A stretch of DNA of 29,098 nucleotides from Alphaproteobacteria bacterium UBA7691 (GCA_002482765.1 DLGP01000063.1:1-29098); one strand, 5' to 3'. Shown: positions 1 through 9,296, counted from the first letter of the stretch. Notes: generated by a model from the sequence alone, not told the origin. A program made the numbers and translations.

Positions 1-180
1 CGCGTTGTCGCTGACTTCGAACACCATATGATGCAGGCCGCTGCCGTCGTCGGTGACGCCGATATACATGCCGGGGCGCTTGCGCACCGCATCCAGGCCT
101 TTCAGCACCTTGATGGCAGAGGAATCATAGCCTTCGCCGTTGCGCGCGGCTTCGTCCTTGCGGAATTGTTCTTCACTCAT
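1..180 (-). CDS. gyrB: DNA gyrase subunit B, N-terminal fragment (runs off the window)
   Basis: Reading the minus strand from the ATG at 180 gives 60 codons with the segment IKVLKGLDAVRKRPGMYIG followed by HHMVFEVSDNA. This is the conserved start of the GyrB ATPase (GHKL) domain. GyrB with GyrA introduces negative supercoils using ATP. The gene continues beyond position 1, so only the N-terminus is visible. It begins 4 bp after the recF stop, so it is probably co-transcribed with recF, as in many dnaA-dnaN-recF-gyrB operons. Confidence 0.96.
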   Translation of the reverse strand, partial: MSEEQFRKDEAARNGEGYDSSAIKVLKGLDAVRKRPGMYIGVTDDGSGLHHMVFEVSDNA

Positions 181-184
181 GGTC

Positions 185-1444
185 TTACCCTCGTTTTGGC
201 GCCGGGCAGGGCGCAAGCGCGCCTTCGGCCACCGCATAGAAGGCGCCTGCATCGGCCAGCCCGGCAAACAACTCGGCATCGGTGCCGGTGAGCCAGGCCT
301 GGCCGCCAAGCGCCAGGATTTCGTCATACAATGCGTTGCGCCGCAGGCTGTCGAGATGGGCCGAAACCTCATCCAGCAGCAGCAATGGGGCAAAATTCTT
401 GCGTTCGCGGATCAGCCGGGCATTGGCCAGGGTGATAGCGATCAGCAGGGCTTTCTGCTCGCCGGTGGAGCAATGTTCGGCGGCCTGTTGCTTGGCGCTG
501 TGCCACACCGCAAAATCGCTGCGATGCGGTCCTTCGGTGGCGGCGCCGGCATCGCGGTCGATGAAGCGGCGCTCCTGCAACAGCCGGCGCAGCTTCTCTT
601 CGGCGGCCAGGGCCGGCATTTCCGCCAGCCAGGCTTCCACCAGGCCGCGTGCCTCCAGCCGGGCGTGCGGAAAGGCTGCGGCGCCGGAAGCCTCGCTCAG
701 CGCCATGCCGGCTTCCACCAGGGCCAGGCCATCGCGGCGTGCGGCGGCCACCGCCACACCATGCTCGGCCATCTGGCCTTCCAGCGCGCCCAGCCAGCCG
801 GTATCCGCAGCGCCGGCCTTCAACAGCCGGTTGCGTTCGCGCATCGCCTTTTCATAGGCGCCAACGCGGCGGGCATGGCCACTATCCAGGCCAAAAACCA
901 GGCGGTCCATGAAGCGGCGGCGGGTGGAGAGGCCATCCACAAACAGGCGATCCATCTGCGGCGTCAGCCACACGATGTCAAGATATTCCGCCAGGGCATT
1001 GGCGCTGCTCACGGCTTCGCCATTCAGCCGCACCTGGCGCCGTTCGCCCGCATCGGCATCTGTGTCTGGCATCAGGCCGGTGCCGATGCTGATCGGGCCG
1101 ACATTGCTGATCAGTTCGGCATGCACCGCCCAGCGCGCCTCGGGCGCATGTTGCCGTGTTGCTTCAGCCAGGCGGGCGCGGCGCAGGCCACGGCCCGGGC
1201 TGAGGAAGGACAGGGCTTCCAGGATATTGGTTTTGCCGGCGCCATTCGGGCCGGTCAGCACCACAGCGCGGGCGGCAGGACACAGATTAAGCGTTGGATA
1301 GTTGCGGAAGTCACGCAACGTCAGCGCAGAGATAGTGCAGCCAGGCGCGACATTGCCCGGCAGCAGATCGCTTCGGGCGGCGGAGCCGAGGCTGGTGGAC
1401 TGCTGGTCTAGCTGCTCCGCCAATGCCGCGGCGCTGCTGCCCAT
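185..1444 (-). CDS. recF: RecF, DNA replication/repair SMC-like ATPase
   Basis: RecF loads RecA at single-strand gaps together with RecO and RecR. The 419-residue product has a Walker A motif GPNGAGKTN near residues 65-73 after the RecF landmark LRDFRNYPTL, an ABC-type signature STGEQKALLI, and a Walker B motif LLLLDEVSAHLD. I chose the ATG at 1444, which overlaps the dnaN stop in TGATG. A GTG one codon upstream is also possible. The protein carries about 35 residues before the usual RecF start, so the true start could be an internal non-ATG codon. The gene lies between dnaN and gyrB and is translationally coupled to dnaN. Confidence 0.95.
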   Translation of the reverse strand: MGSSAAALAEQLDQQSTSLGSAARSDLLPGNVAPGCTISALTLRDFRNYPTLNLCPAARAVVLTGPNGAGKTNILEALSFLSPGRGLRRARLAEATRQHAPEARWAVHAELISNVGPISIGTGLMPDTDADAGERRQVRLNGEAVSSANALAEYLDIVWLTPQMDRLFVDGLSTRRRFMDRLVFGLDSGHARRVGAYEKAMRERNRLLKAGAADTGWLGALEGQMAEHGVAVAAARRDGLALVEAGMALSEASGAAAFPHARLEARGLVEAWLAEMPALAAEEKLRRLLQERRFIDRDAGAATEGPHRSDFAVWHSAKQQAAEHCSTGEQKALLIAITLANARLIRERKNFAPLLLLDEVSAHLDSLRRNALYDEILALGGQAWLTGTDAELFAGLADAGAFYAVAEGALAPCPAPKRG

Positions 1445-2562
1445 CACACGCGCATCGGCATCAGCACATACAGCGCGCCATCGTCGGCCGGGTCGCGCAC
1501 GATGGTCGGCGCCAGTGCATCGGCCAGCAGGAAGCGGGCATTCTCGCCCTCGATCTGGCTGGCAATATCGAGCAGGTAGCGCGAATTATAGCCCACCTCG
1601 ATGGGCGCGGCGCTGTAGGCGATGGTGAGCTGCTCGGTGGCCGAACCCTGGTCCGGGCTGGTGGCCGAAAGCTCCAGCCCTTCCGGCTTCAGCGTCAGCT
1701 TCACCGCACGGCTTTTTTCGGTCGAGATGGTGGCAACGCGGTCAACGGCGGCCGAGAAGGCCTTGCTGTCCACTTCCATCACCTTGTCATTGTCGCGCGG
1801 GATAACGCGCTCATATTCCGGGAAGGAACCGTCGATCAGCTTCGACACCAGCACCAGATCGCCAAAAGCAAAGCGGATCTTGGTGTCGCTCAATTCGATG
1901 CGCACATCGGCAGAGGCGCCATCCAGCAGCTTGCGCAGTTCGGTCACGGTCTTGCGCGGCACGATCACGCCCGGCATGCCGGAAGCGCCGGCCGGCAGCG
2001 GGGTTTCCACGCGGGCCAGGCGATGGCCATCGGTGGCCACGGCGCGCAGCATCGGCACGCCAGCGGAAGCGGCGGCATGCAGATAGATGCCGTTCAGGTA
2101 ATAGCGCGTCTCCTCGGTGGAGATGGCGAAGCGGGTCTTGTCCACCAGGCGACGCAATTGCTCGGCCGGCAGCGGGAAGCTGTTTGGCAATTCGCCCGCC
2201 GCCATCACCGGAAAGTCTTCCTTCGGCAGGCAGGATAGCTTGAAGCTGGAGCGGCCGGCGCGCAGTTCCAGGCGCTGGTCATTGGGCGAGTAGGTCAGCT
2301 CCACCTCGGCGCCATCGGGCAGCTTGCGCACGATGTCGTAGAAGGTGTGCGCGGCCACTGTGGTGGCGCCCGGCTTGCTCACCTTGGCGGCCAGCTTCTC
2401 AACCACCGCAATATCAAGGTCGGTTGCGGTCAGCGCCAGCTTCTCGCCCTCGGTCTCCAGCAAGACATTGGAGAGGATCGGGATCGTGTTGCGGCGCTCC
2501 ACCACACTTTGCACATGGCTCAGGGCGCTCAACAGGACGGCACGCTCGATGGTGAGTTTCAT
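1444..2562 (-). CDS. dnaN: DNA polymerase III beta sliding clamp
   Basis: The product is the ring-shaped processivity clamp that tethers polymerase III to DNA. The 372-residue protein begins MKLTIERAVLLSALSHVQSV, continues with RRNTIPILSNVLLE and ends VRDPADDGALYVLMPMRV, all typical of beta clamps, and has the usual length for three clamp domains. The frame stays open upstream, but the ATG at 2562 matches the conserved N-terminus. A possible extended -10 promoter lies about 55 bp upstream, after the dnaA terminator. This suggests that dnaN-recF-gyrB can be transcribed independently of dnaA. Confidence 0.97.
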   Translation of the reverse strand: MKLTIERAVLLSALSHVQSVVERRNTIPILSNVLLETEGEKLALTATDLDIAVVEKLAAKVSKPGATTVAAHTFYDIVRKLPDGAEVELTYSPNDQRLELRAGRSSFKLSCLPKEDFPVMAAGELPNSFPLPAEQLRRLVDKTRFAISTEETRYYLNGIYLHAAASAGVPMLRAVATDGHRLARVETPLPAGASGMPGVIVPRKTVTELRKLLDGASADVRIELSDTKIRFAFGDLVLVSKLIDGSFPEYERVIPRDNDKVMEVDSKAFSAAVDRVATISTEKSRAVKLTLKPEGLELSATSPDQGSATEQLTIAYSAAPIEVGYNSRYLLDIASQIEGENARFLLADALAPTIVRDPADDGALYVLMPMRV

Positions 2563-2616
2563 GGCTGAAAACCGGGAATGTTGCCTTGCCCGACAGTGGC
2601 TCTGCCGAGTCAGTAC

Positions 2617-2625
2617 AGTATAGCA
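2617..2625 (-). promoter_or_regulatory. Candidate extended -10 promoter of dnaN
   Basis: On the minus strand the sequence reads TGCTATACT: a TATACT -10 element with the TG of an extended -10. No convincing -35 is present 17 bp upstream. It lies downstream of the dnaA terminator and would give a dnaN leader of about 48 nt. The call rests on motif match and position only. Confidence 0.45.
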
Positions 2626-2659
2626 AAGCAACCCCGGCGAAGCTATTGAAACGCAACGC

Positions 2660-2696
2660 AAAAAAGGGTTGCTGGGGATAACCCTGCAACCCTTTT
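2660..2696 (-). terminator. Intrinsic terminator after dnaA, with a DnaA-box-like loop
   Basis: An 11-bp perfect inverted repeat, AAAAGGGTTGC at 2662-2672 and GCAACCCTTTT at 2686-2696, is separated by 13 bases. On the minus strand it is followed by a run of six T (2660-2665). It begins 33 bp past the dnaA stop. The loop contains TTATCCCCA on the minus strand (2673-2681), one mismatch from the DnaA box TTATCCACA. Confidence 0.8.
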
Positions 2697-2728
2697 AAGT
2701 CATTGAATTGTAAAGAATATCTTTTGCG

Positions 2729-4315
<1,587 letters not shown>

Positions 4316-4324
4316 GTTGCGGCC

Positions 4325-4765
4325 TCAGCTCTGCGACCAGGCGAGGCCGGCGGCCTTCCAGCCATTGACGCGACCGCGCTGCTTGGCGCCGTCCATGTCG
4401 CCCTCAAAGCCGCCTGCGATATTGTAGCAGGGGCCAAGGCCCGTTGCCGTCATGGCGATGGCAGCGGCGCGCGAACGCGCCCCGGAGCGGCACAGGAAAA
4501 ACAGCGGCTGACCGGGCGCAGCGCCCTTGGCGCGCAGTTCGTCAGCGAATTGCGGATTAACAGTCATCTCAGGATACACTTGCCACGAAATCAAAAGTGG
4601 AGACTTGGAAACAGCGCTCAGGTCGGCAGTGCCGACAAAGCCCCATTCCGGCTTGGTTCGAACATCTATCAGGAGAGCGGCCGGATCGCTCTGTAGCTTG
4701 GTCCAGGCTTCACTCGGTGAAACATCACCCGCATAGCTATCAACTTCAGACCTTGCCGCCTGCAT
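4325..4765 (-). CDS. Rhodanese-like domain protein
   Basis: A single rhodanese domain of 146 residues. LLIDVRTKPEWGFVG is the usual N-terminal rhodanese signature, and the active-site loop FLCRSGARSRA places the persulfide-forming cysteine at residue 92. It is probably cytoplasmic, since no signal peptide is visible. The family carries sulfane sulfur, but the substrate cannot be told. The ATG at 4765 is preferred over a TTG two codons upstream because GAGG lies at a suitable distance. Its stop is 9 bp before the dnaA start, so dnaA very likely shares its transcript. Confidence 0.88.
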   Translation of the reverse strand: MQAARSEVDSYAGDVSPSEAWTKLQSDPAALLIDVRTKPEWGFVGTADLSAVSKSPLLISWQVYPEMTVNPQFADELRAKGAAPGQPLFFLCRSGARSRAAAIAMTATGLGPCYNIAGGFEGDMDGAKQRGRVNGWKAAGLAWSQS

Positions 4766-5314
4766 CCCCAACCTCGCGCCACGTGATTTGTTTAACTCGT
4801 TTTTCTCGTGCGTAACGCGCTGCCGGCGCCGCCATATTCATCAACTCAACACCCGCACCACTCGACCAACTCTGCACTACAATACTTGGCCGGTGCATCC
4901 GCCCATGTCGTCTATCCGACCAGAGCGGCCTTATGTTTTTCGTGTGGCTTCTTCCGTTGGGAAACGAAAAAAATACCTTGAAAACACTAAAGTCCGCTCC
5001 CGTCGCCGCGTCATGTCGCATCCGCATCCATCGCGAGGCAGCGGTGCATTAAAGGCAAAAACGCCGAAGCGGTGCAAGCGGACAGATGAAGACTCTCCAA
5101 AATATTTTTTCCGTGTTGCAGGAATGGAACTTGTGGCCTGTTTTGCATTCAACACGGCGTGTTGTTTTCATGCATGCGGATTAGTTGCCGATCAGTGGAA
5201 GAAGCCGGGAACATCGTGTTTCAACGAGTCGTAATCGCCAGCAAATTGACGTTGCTCTCGTTCCTTTGAACAGTATCGTCCGCCGCTTGAATCACGCTGC
5301 CATCGCAGGCGCAC
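4766..5314. other. Low-GC intergenic region upstream of the rhodanese-dnaA pair
   Basis: About 550 bp without a credible gene, visibly richer in A/T than the flanks, with runs such as AAAATATTTTTT at 5099-5110. This is where the promoter of the rhodanese-dnaA transcript should lie, but no clear -35/-10 pair was found. No consensus DnaA box was found either. It holds three CGTGTTG motifs, annotated separately. Short open frames here have no ribosome site or recognisable product. Confidence 0.6.
5111..5164. repeat. Three CGTGTTG motifs (inverted and direct) upstream of dnaA
   Basis: CCGTGTTG at 5111-5118 is repeated in inverse as CAACACGG at 5150-5157. The latter is also half of a compact palindrome CAACAC-GGC-GTGTTG at 5150-5164. 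An A/T-only stretch of 12 bases directly precedes the first copy. The arrangement could be a regulator binding cluster. Nothing in the sequence identifies the protein. Confidence 0.5.
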
Positions 5315-5353
5315 AAAAAAACATCGCCACGCACCGGCTGGGCGTGGCGATGT
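5315..5353 (-). terminator. Intrinsic terminator of rpsT
   Basis: Arms ACATCGCCACGC (5321-5332) and GCGTGGCGATGT (5342-5353) pair perfectly over 12 bp with a 9-base loop. On the minus strand they are followed by a T run (5315-5321). It lies 47 bp past the rpsT stop. Confidence 0.88.
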
Positions 5354-5399
5354 CGGAAACTTTATATCTGCACGCGCCGGCCAGAGCCGGCGGTGAAGA

Positions 5400-5663
5400 T
5401 CAAGCCATCGTCTTGATGGCGGCGTTCAGACGCGACAGCTTGCGCGAGGCGGTGCCCTTCTTGACCACGCCCTTGGTGACGCTCTTGTCGAGCGCCGGCT
5501 GCGCCAGCTTGAAGGCGGCGGCGGCGGCGGTCTTGTCGCCGCTGGCAATCGCCAGCTCAACCTGCTTCACCGCGCCACGCACCTTGGTGCGACGCGAGCG
5601 GTTGACTTCAGTGCGCTTGATGGTTTGGCGGGCGCGCTTCTCCGCAGACTTATGCTGAGCCAT
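5400..5663 (-). CDS. rpsT: 30S ribosomal protein S20
   Basis: The 87-residue basic protein begins MAQHKSAEKRARQTIKR and contains NRSRRTKVRGAVKQVE and KGTASRKLSRLNAAIK, the hallmarks of S20, which binds 16S rRNA in the small subunit. The open frame extends 30 codons further upstream, but the conserved start is the ATG at 5663. It has its own sigma-70-type promoter and an intrinsic terminator, so it is probably monocistronic. rpsT upstream of dnaA is a common order in alphaproteobacteria. Confidence 0.97.
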   Translation of the reverse strand: MAQHKSAEKRARQTIKRTEVNRSRRTKVRGAVKQVELAIASGDKTAAAAAFKLAQPALDKSVTKGVVKKGTASRKLSRLNAAIKTMA

Positions 5664-5718
5664 GGATAGGGTATTCCAGTTGCTTGGATTATGCCTTGCG
5701 GCGAAATCAGAGGCGCGC

Positions 5719-5747
5719 GTTATAGCCCCCTGGCCCCCCTCCGTCAA
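5719..5747 (-). promoter_or_regulatory. Sigma-70 promoter of rpsT
   Basis: On the minus strand TTGACG (5742-5747) and TATAAC (5719-5724) are separated by exactly 17 bp. The predicted transcript starts near 5711, giving an rpsT leader of about 50 nt. Confidence 0.75.
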
Positions 5748-5850
5748 CCCCATGTGAAACGCCGCGCCGTTTGAATGGTCGGGCTGGAGAAAAACCGCTG
5801 GTCATGACGCAGGCTTGCCGAGCCGGGGCCGCAACCGGCATAGTGCCGCC

Positions 5851-6465
5851 ATGGCCGAATTTTCCTTGCCCGATATGGGCCTAATCGTTTTATGCCTGGG
5901 TTTCCTGGCGCCGGCGGCGGGCTTTGCCCTGGCTGCTGGCAGCCCGTTGCCGGCGGCGTTGTTCTGGGGCATTGGCTGCGGTTTGCCGGCGGCCCTGGCC
6001 GCTGCTGAACTGGGTGAGGCGCTGGGTTTGCCGGGAATCGCCGGCTTTGCCCCAGCCTTGCGCTTCCATAGCCTAACCCTGGGTGGCCTGGCGCTGGCGC
6101 TGGGTGCGCTGCTGGGCCTGATTCTGCCGCCCGGCCATAAGCGGGCGCCTTTGCTCACTGCCATCGGCATTGCATTGCTGATCGCGGTGGCGGCGGAAAG
6201 ACTGCCGCTGTTCAATCTGCCGATGCCGCTGATTGTGCTGGGCGTTTTATTGCTGGCGGTGTTGATCGGTTTGCGCCATCGCCCAGCCCCGGCGCGCTGG
6301 CTGTTGCTGGCCCTGCTGCTGCTGGCTTTGGCCGAGCTGGCCCGCCACCGTTATCTTGGCGGCGTAGAACTGGGTCGAGTCGCCCTGACGGCAGACCATA
6401 TGGCGCGGCTGCTTGGTGGCGCCGGCTATCTCTGCTGCGGCCTGACTGCGCGCGCTACACGCTGA
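5851..6465 (+). CDS. Predicted inner-membrane protein, unknown function
   Basis: I do not recognise a family. The 204-residue product is very rich in Leu, Ala and Gly and shows about six hydrophobic stretches long enough to cross the membrane: near residues 7-28, 31-54, 76-95, 105-121, 128-147 and 153-169. The last 30 residues are less hydrophobic and contain a Cys-Cys pair near the end (YLCCGL). The ATG at 5851 was chosen over a TTG 36 bases upstream because it directly precedes the first hydrophobic segment; neither has a strong ribosome site. It is divergent from rpsT and convergent with the uronate operon. The coding character of the frame is good, but its role is unknown. Confidence 0.7.
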   Translation: MAEFSLPDMGLIVLCLGFLAPAAGFALAAGSPLPAALFWGIGCGLPAALAAAELGEALGLPGIAGFAPALRFHSLTLGGLALALGALLGLILPPGHKRAPLLTAIGIALLIAVAAERLPLFNLPMPLIVLGVLLLAVLIGLRHRPAPARWLLLALLLLALAELARHRYLGGVELGRVALTADHMARLLGGAGYLCCGLTARATR

Positions 6466-6472
6466 TCGTTGC

Positions 6473-7336
6473 TTAGCTGAAATCGTAAAGCGCGCTTGGG
6501 TTGTCGACCAGGATTTTGTGCCGGTCGGCCTCGTTCGGCGCCCAATCAAGCAACAGGTCGAGCATGGCTGCATCATCCGGGTAGCCGAATTTGGCTGCCT
6601 GGGCATGGGGGAAGTTGCTGGCCCAGATCATGCGCTCGGGCGCTGCCCGCACCAGGGCGCGCGCCAGGATGCTGACATCCTCATAATGGGGCGCGCCGGT
6701 CTTCGAGGTTTCATAGGCGGCAGACAGCTTCACCCACACATTGCCGCCGGCCAGCAGATCGAGCAGGGCGCGGAAAGCTTCATGTTCAGGTGACACCGGC
6801 TCCAGGAATTTGCCGATATGATCGATCACCACCTTGCAGGGCAGGCGGCGGATCATGGCGGCATGCTGGTGCAGGTCGCGGCCATCCAGTTGCAGCAAAA
6901 GATGCCAGCCGAAAGGCGCCACCCGGGCCGCCATTGTCTCGGCCATATCCAGCCCCAGCGTGCCGCCAAGCAGGGCCATGATGCGCAGGCCGCGCGCGCC
7001 GGCTTCGGTCAAGCGCGCCAGTTCCGCGTCGCTCACCGCCGGCTTCACCACGGCCACCGCACGCGCCTGTATCCCGGGCATGGCATTCAGCTGCGCCACA
7101 CTATCCATGGTCAGCCGGTTATCATCACCATAGGCATTCGGCTGCACCACCACCACACGCTGAATACCCAGCCAGTCCATCACCTGGGCATAATCGGCCA
7201 CCGAGGCATCGGGCGGCGTTGGTGTGTTGGGCAAAGCCGCATAGTGGCTGTCATAGAAATGGATATGCGTGTCGGTGGCGCCTTGGGGCATTGCCAGCTT
7301 GGGTTTGGGGCCGGTGAGGATGCGGGTATAGCTCAT
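6473..7336 (-). CDS. Amidohydrolase-superfamily lactonase/isomerase, galactarolactone isomerase-like
   Basis: A 287-residue TIM-barrel protein of the COG3618/Amidohydro_2 family. It has ATDTHIHFYDSHY near the start, YAQVMDWLGIQRVVVVQ, VVIDHIGKF and a late strand WASNFPHAQ, where the metal-binding Asp usual in the superfamily is Asn. The pattern resembles the galactaro-delta-lactone isomerase (GLI) group, which interconverts 1,5- and 1,4-galactarolactone. That family assignment is from memory of the motifs. It lies 1 bp after the enolase-superfamily gene and in the same operon as uronate dehydrogenase, which fits a role on aldarolactones. A simple lactone hydrolase is the main alternative. Confidence 0.75.
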   Translation of the reverse strand: MSYTRILTGPKPKLAMPQGATDTHIHFYDSHYAALPNTPTPPDASVADYAQVMDWLGIQRVVVVQPNAYGDDNRLTMDSVAQLNAMPGIQARAVAVVKPAVSDAELARLTEAGARGLRIMALLGGTLGLDMAETMAARVAPFGWHLLLQLDGRDLHQHAAMIRRLPCKVVIDHIGKFLEPVSPEHEAFRALLDLLAGGNVWVKLSAAYETSKTGAPHYEDVSILARALVRAAPERMIWASNFPHAQAAKFGYPDDAAMLDLLLDWAPNEADRHKILVDNPSALYDFS

Positions 7337-7337
7337 G

Positions 7338-8420
7338 TCAGGTCACACGATACTGTTCGACGATGGCGGGGTCTGGCGTGAAGCCAAGGCCGGGTCTGTC
7401 CGGGATCTGGATCAGGCCCTGCCGGGGCAGCGGAATATCCGGCGCCAACCAAGCTGCCGGCTGCACATAAAGGAATTCAAACAGGCCGATGCTGGGCCGG
7501 TTTGCCGCCAGTTGCAATGTGGCCCAATAGCCCGGGCCGAAATAGGGTGAATGCGGCATGGCGCTTTTTCCGGCGGCTTCCGCCAGATCAAGCGTGGCGA
7601 GAAATTCGCTGATGCCGCCGATTTTGGTCACACTGGGCTGCGGATAGTCCAGGGCGGGGATCAGTCGGCGGAATTCAAATGCCGTGCAGGCATTCTCGCC
7701 CACCGCTAACGGCACGCCGAAGCGGGCCAGCGCCTGATGTGTGTCATAATCCTCCGGCGGAAAGATCGGCTCTTCCACCCAATGCAGGTTGAGTGGCCGC
7801 AGCCGCGCCAGCAATGTCTCGGCCTCGCTGTGGCTCCAGGCGCAATTCACGTCCACGGTCAGGCGCAGGTCAGGCCCGGCAGCGCGGGCCGCTTCGATCA
7901 CCAGCGGGTCAATCTCATGCAGCTTGATATCGGTGTAACCCTCGGTCCTGGCGCGCTGGATCATTGTGGTGATTGGCGCCGCGCCAGCATAGCGCACCAG
8001 CGAGGCATAGGCCGGCACCTGCTCCCGCTGACGGGCGCCAAGATGTCGCGCCAGGCTGAGGCCGGCGCGTTTGGCCTGCAAATCCCACAGCGCAATATCC
8101 AGGCCGGATAGGGCAAAGATGGTGATGCCATAGCGGCCCCAGATATGCAGTGCTAGCTGCAATTCGCGGTTCAGCGCCGGGATATCCTGTATCTCGCGGC
8201 CCAGCACCAGCGGCGCCACCATATCCAGCAAAGCCGCCCGCACCGCGCCGGCACAGCTATAGGCAAAGGCTTCGCCCCAGCCGACATTACCCTCGGTATC
8301 CTCCACCCGCACCAGCAGGGTATCGAATTCGGTCCAGCCGCGCCGCTTGGCGCGCGGCCCGTCATAGAGGTCGTCAAACGGGATTTTCAGCGTGATGGCT
8401 TCAAGCTTGGCAAGCTTCAT
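7338..8420 (-). CDS. Enolase-superfamily (MR/MLE) enzyme, probable aldarate/aldarolactone enzyme
   Basis: The 360-residue protein has the mandelate racemase/muconate lactonizing enzyme fold. Metal ligands are expected at Asp190 (LTVDVNCAW), Glu216 (WVEEP) and Glu242 (VGENAC), with Lys266 (KIGG) and His290 (MPHSPYFGPG) as possible acid/base residues. The usual KxK motif on the second strand is replaced by Lys166-Leu-His168 (DIKLHE). The operon context suggests galactarolactone cycloisomerase or a galactarate/glucarate dehydratase role, giving a keto-deoxy-hexarate. The KxH variant means I do not assign the exact reaction. The start overlaps the uronate dehydrogenase stop by ATGA. Confidence 0.8.
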   Translation of the reverse strand: MKLAKLEAITLKIPFDDLYDGPRAKRRGWTEFDTLLVRVEDTEGNVGWGEAFAYSCAGAVRAALLDMVAPLVLGREIQDIPALNRELQLALHIWGRYGITIFALSGLDIALWDLQAKRAGLSLARHLGARQREQVPAYASLVRYAGAAPITTMIQRARTEGYTDIKLHEIDPLVIEAARAAGPDLRLTVDVNCAWSHSEAETLLARLRPLNLHWVEEPIFPPEDYDTHQALARFGVPLAVGENACTAFEFRRLIPALDYPQPSVTKIGGISEFLATLDLAEAAGKSAMPHSPYFGPGYWATLQLAANRPSIGLFEFLYVQPAAWLAPDIPLPRQGLIQIPDRPGLGFTPDPAIVEQYRVT

Positions 8421-9232
8421 TTTTTCAGCCGCTCAAAATCACCGTCAAATTCCTGGCTGCAAAACGGGCTGCCGCCCTGGAAATAATCGCCAATAGCGTC
8501 GGGCGGCAGCAATTTTTGTGCTTCCAGTGCGTCTGCGGCAAAATCCTCGGAGCGGCCTTCAGGGCGATAGCCAAGCGCCAGCGCATGGCTGTTATCCCAC
8601 CAGGCGCGCTGATTGTCTGACATGCCGTAAACCACTTCATAAACCAGATCGGGTTTTTCCAGGCCCAGGCGAATGAGCTGCACCAGATCGGCAGGCTTGA
8701 GCCAGATCGCCAGCCGACGTGCATCAATCGGCTTGTCGCCAAAATTGCCGATGCGGATGCTGAGCACGCCCAGGCCATGCTTGTGGGCATAAAGCGCGCC
8801 CAGCCCTTCACCGAACAATTTGGACAGGCCATAGCGTGTATCGGGCAGCGGCACAGCTTCTGCGCCAATCTTGCTGTGGCGCGGATGGAAGCCCATCACA
8901 TGGTTGGACGAGGCAAAAACCACGCGGCGCACGCCCTGGCGCCGGGCCGCCTCAAACAGGTTGTGGCAGCCGATGATATTGGCTTGCAGGATGGTTTCCC
9001 ACGGCCCTTCCACCGAATAGCCGCCCAGATGCACGATGCCATCCACGCCCTGGCAGATTTGCTCCACCGCCGCGGCATCGGCCAGGTCGGCAGGCAGGAA
9101 AGTTTCGTCCGCGCCAAGATCGGCCGGCGGTTTCAGGTCGCTCAGGATCAGTTCAGGATAAAGCGGCTTCAGCATCTGGCGCAGCCTGGTGCCGATGCCG
9201 CCGCTGGCGCCGGTGAGCAATACCCGCTTCAT
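8417..9232 (-). CDS. udh: Uronate dehydrogenase (NAD-dependent)
   Basis: A 271-residue short-chain/extended-SDR enzyme. GASGGIG near residues 8-14 binds NAD, the catalytic Ser lies in VFASSNHVMGFHP, and the catalytic Tyr-Lys pair lies in RYGLSKLFGE. Characteristic uronate dehydrogenase segments are IVHLGGYSVEGPWE, LSIRIGNFGD and VVYGMSDNQRAWWDN. The family oxidises galacturonate or glucuronate to the aldarolactone. The start is the ATG at 9232 with an AGGGGG ribosome site; the frame is open further upstream but not conserved there. It is first in a three-gene operon with the enolase-type and GLI-type genes, which would process the lactone. Confidence 0.88.
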   Translation of the reverse strand: MKRVLLTGASGGIGTRLRQMLKPLYPELILSDLKPPADLGADETFLPADLADAAAVEQICQGVDGIVHLGGYSVEGPWETILQANIIGCHNLFEAARRQGVRRVVFASSNHVMGFHPRHSKIGAEAVPLPDTRYGLSKLFGEGLGALYAHKHGLGVLSIRIGNFGDKPIDARRLAIWLKPADLVQLIRLGLEKPDLVYEVVYGMSDNQRAWWDNSHALALGYRPEGRSEDFAADALEAQKLLPPDAIGDYFQGGSPFCSQEFDGDFERLKK

Positions 9233-9257
9233 CTTATTTTCCCCCTGACATTGATCT

Positions 9258-9290
9258 GCTTTTCTGCCGCAGCATGCGCTTTTTCTGCGG
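9258..9290. promoter_or_regulatory. Repeat cluster upstream of udh, possible operator
   Basis: GCTTTTCTGC (9258-9267) is nearly repeated as GCTTTTTCTGC (9278-9288), and CCGCAG (9267-9272) with CTGCGG (9285-9290) form an inverted repeat with a 12-bp spacer. It lies 26 bp upstream of the udh start, where an operator could sit. No clear promoter hexamers were found. Confidence 0.3.
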
Positions 9291-9296
9291 CCGGCT

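Noticed and set aside
140..1411. A 423-codon open frame on the plus strand opposite recF, and similar long frames opposite nrtA (11028-12284), nirB (16108-17058) and nasA (19256-20269).
   Set aside because: They are antisense shadows of genes with clear family motifs in GC-rich DNA; their translations are His/Gln/Arg-rich with no recognisable domain.
4766..5314. The rpsT-dnaA spacer considered as oriC.
   Set aside because: No consensus DnaA boxes or 13-mer series seen, and in many alphaproteobacteria oriC lies elsewhere, near hemE. The three GANTC sites here are about what chance predicts.
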